From assembly GCA_003023245.1 (NCBI GenBank), contig PXTR01000142.1:1-16200 (forward strand): a DNA stretch of 16,200 nucleotides, written 5' to 3'. This document shows positions 15,969 through 16,200 of this stretch, piece after piece (within the stretch, counting starts at the first letter, position 1; every line of letters starts with the position of its first letter). The notes under the pieces are model-generated. The model had not been told where the DNA came from. It did not search any database and saw nothing but the letters and a program-made list of their open reading frames with translations. The DNA comes from Bacteroidetes bacterium QS_8_68_15. GTDB taxonomy: Bacteria > Bacteroidota > Rhodothermia > Rhodothermales > Salinibacteraceae. Both the position numbers and the translations under genes were made by a program.

Positions 15969-16200
15969 CCGCCGGGCGCTCGAATCCGACGCAGGCGCAT
16001 CGGGAGCGGGCGCATCGCCGGGCACGACGACCTTCAGCCCCCGCCGACCCCCGGCAGGGAACGTGGCCGACGCTCCGCTCGCCGCGGCTGCCGCGTACTC
16101 GTCGCGGAGCGTCAGGCGCATGGCGCGGTCGAGCGGGATGCGATAGGCTCCCCCGCCGTCTTCGATGGGGCCGTACGTGCTCAACTTCGCGAAGGCGTCG
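15966..16200 (-). CDS. C-terminal part of a protein upstream of SCO, possibly an alternative complex III/oxidase cluster protein
   Basis: The frame is open from the right edge to TAG at 15966-15968, giving the last 77 residues. DAFAKLSTYGPIEDGGGAYRIPLDRAMRLTLRDEYAA holds a pattern (S/TYG, then about ten residues, then YRIPLDRAM) that resembles short segments I associate with small proteins encoded beside SCO, alternative complex III and cox genes in several phyla. This is from memory and not certain. The rest is an Ala/Pro/Gly/Asp-rich tail, probably disordered. No membrane helix or haem motif is in the visible part. It is the first visible gene of the minus-strand oxidase unit, 221 bases before SCO. 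A TTG at 16184 is not needed as a start. Confidence 0.55.
   Translation of the reverse strand, partial: DAFAKLSTYGPIEDGGGAYRIPLDRAMRLTLRDEYAAAAASGASATFPAGGRRGLKVVVPGDAPAPDAPASDSSARR

Overview
The window is GC-rich chromosomal DNA (my visual impression is the mid-60s percent). It most likely comes from a member of the Rhodothermia (Salinibacter/Rhodothermus-type relatives of the Bacteroidota). This rests on the A2-type caa3 oxidase (helix VI YSHPAVY and a cytochrome c fused to subunit II), a large DUF2723/TMEM260-like protein, YbeY with Asp in place of its third metal histidine, and the near absence of Shine-Dalgarno sequences. The genus cannot be fixed from the sequence alone.

Plus strand, left to right: the C-terminal part of an LptF/LptG-type permease; rsmI; an exported thioredoxin-like protein with a CPNS motif; a DUF2723 membrane glycosyltransferase-like gene broken by a one-base frameshift near 2693; a cold-shock protein with a long acidic tail; ybeY; and a short ribosome hibernation factor. 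A convergent junction at 7273-7369 then separates this half from the minus-strand half.

Minus strand, in order of transcription from 16200 down to 7370: the C-terminus of an unidentified protein, a SCO copper chaperone, coxB with fused cytochrome c, coxA, coxC, the subunit IV gene ctaF, a 100-residue one-helix membrane protein, metF, and a pectinacetylesterase/NOTUM-like lipoprotein gene whose ATG overlaps the metF stop. SCO through ctaF encodes a caa3 cytochrome c oxidase and the chaperone that loads its CuA site.

The most unusual content lies between genes. At six junctions a run of imperfect 7-base repeats starts at, or overlaps, the stop codon of the upstream gene. At five of these a second run of the same repeat family, in inverted orientation, sits before the next start codon (one of these, at 2246-2277, is weak). 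The repeat family differs between junctions, but the two arms of one junction match each other. In all five the mRNA has the G/U-rich arm after the stop and the C/A-rich arm before the next start. This looks like an STRR/REP-like element whose arms are renewed locally. A second unexplained structure is a perfectly paired potential three-way junction between rsmI and the thioredoxin-like gene. No non-coding gap exceeds about 235 bases, and I saw no tRNA, rRNA, CRISPR array or insertion sequence.
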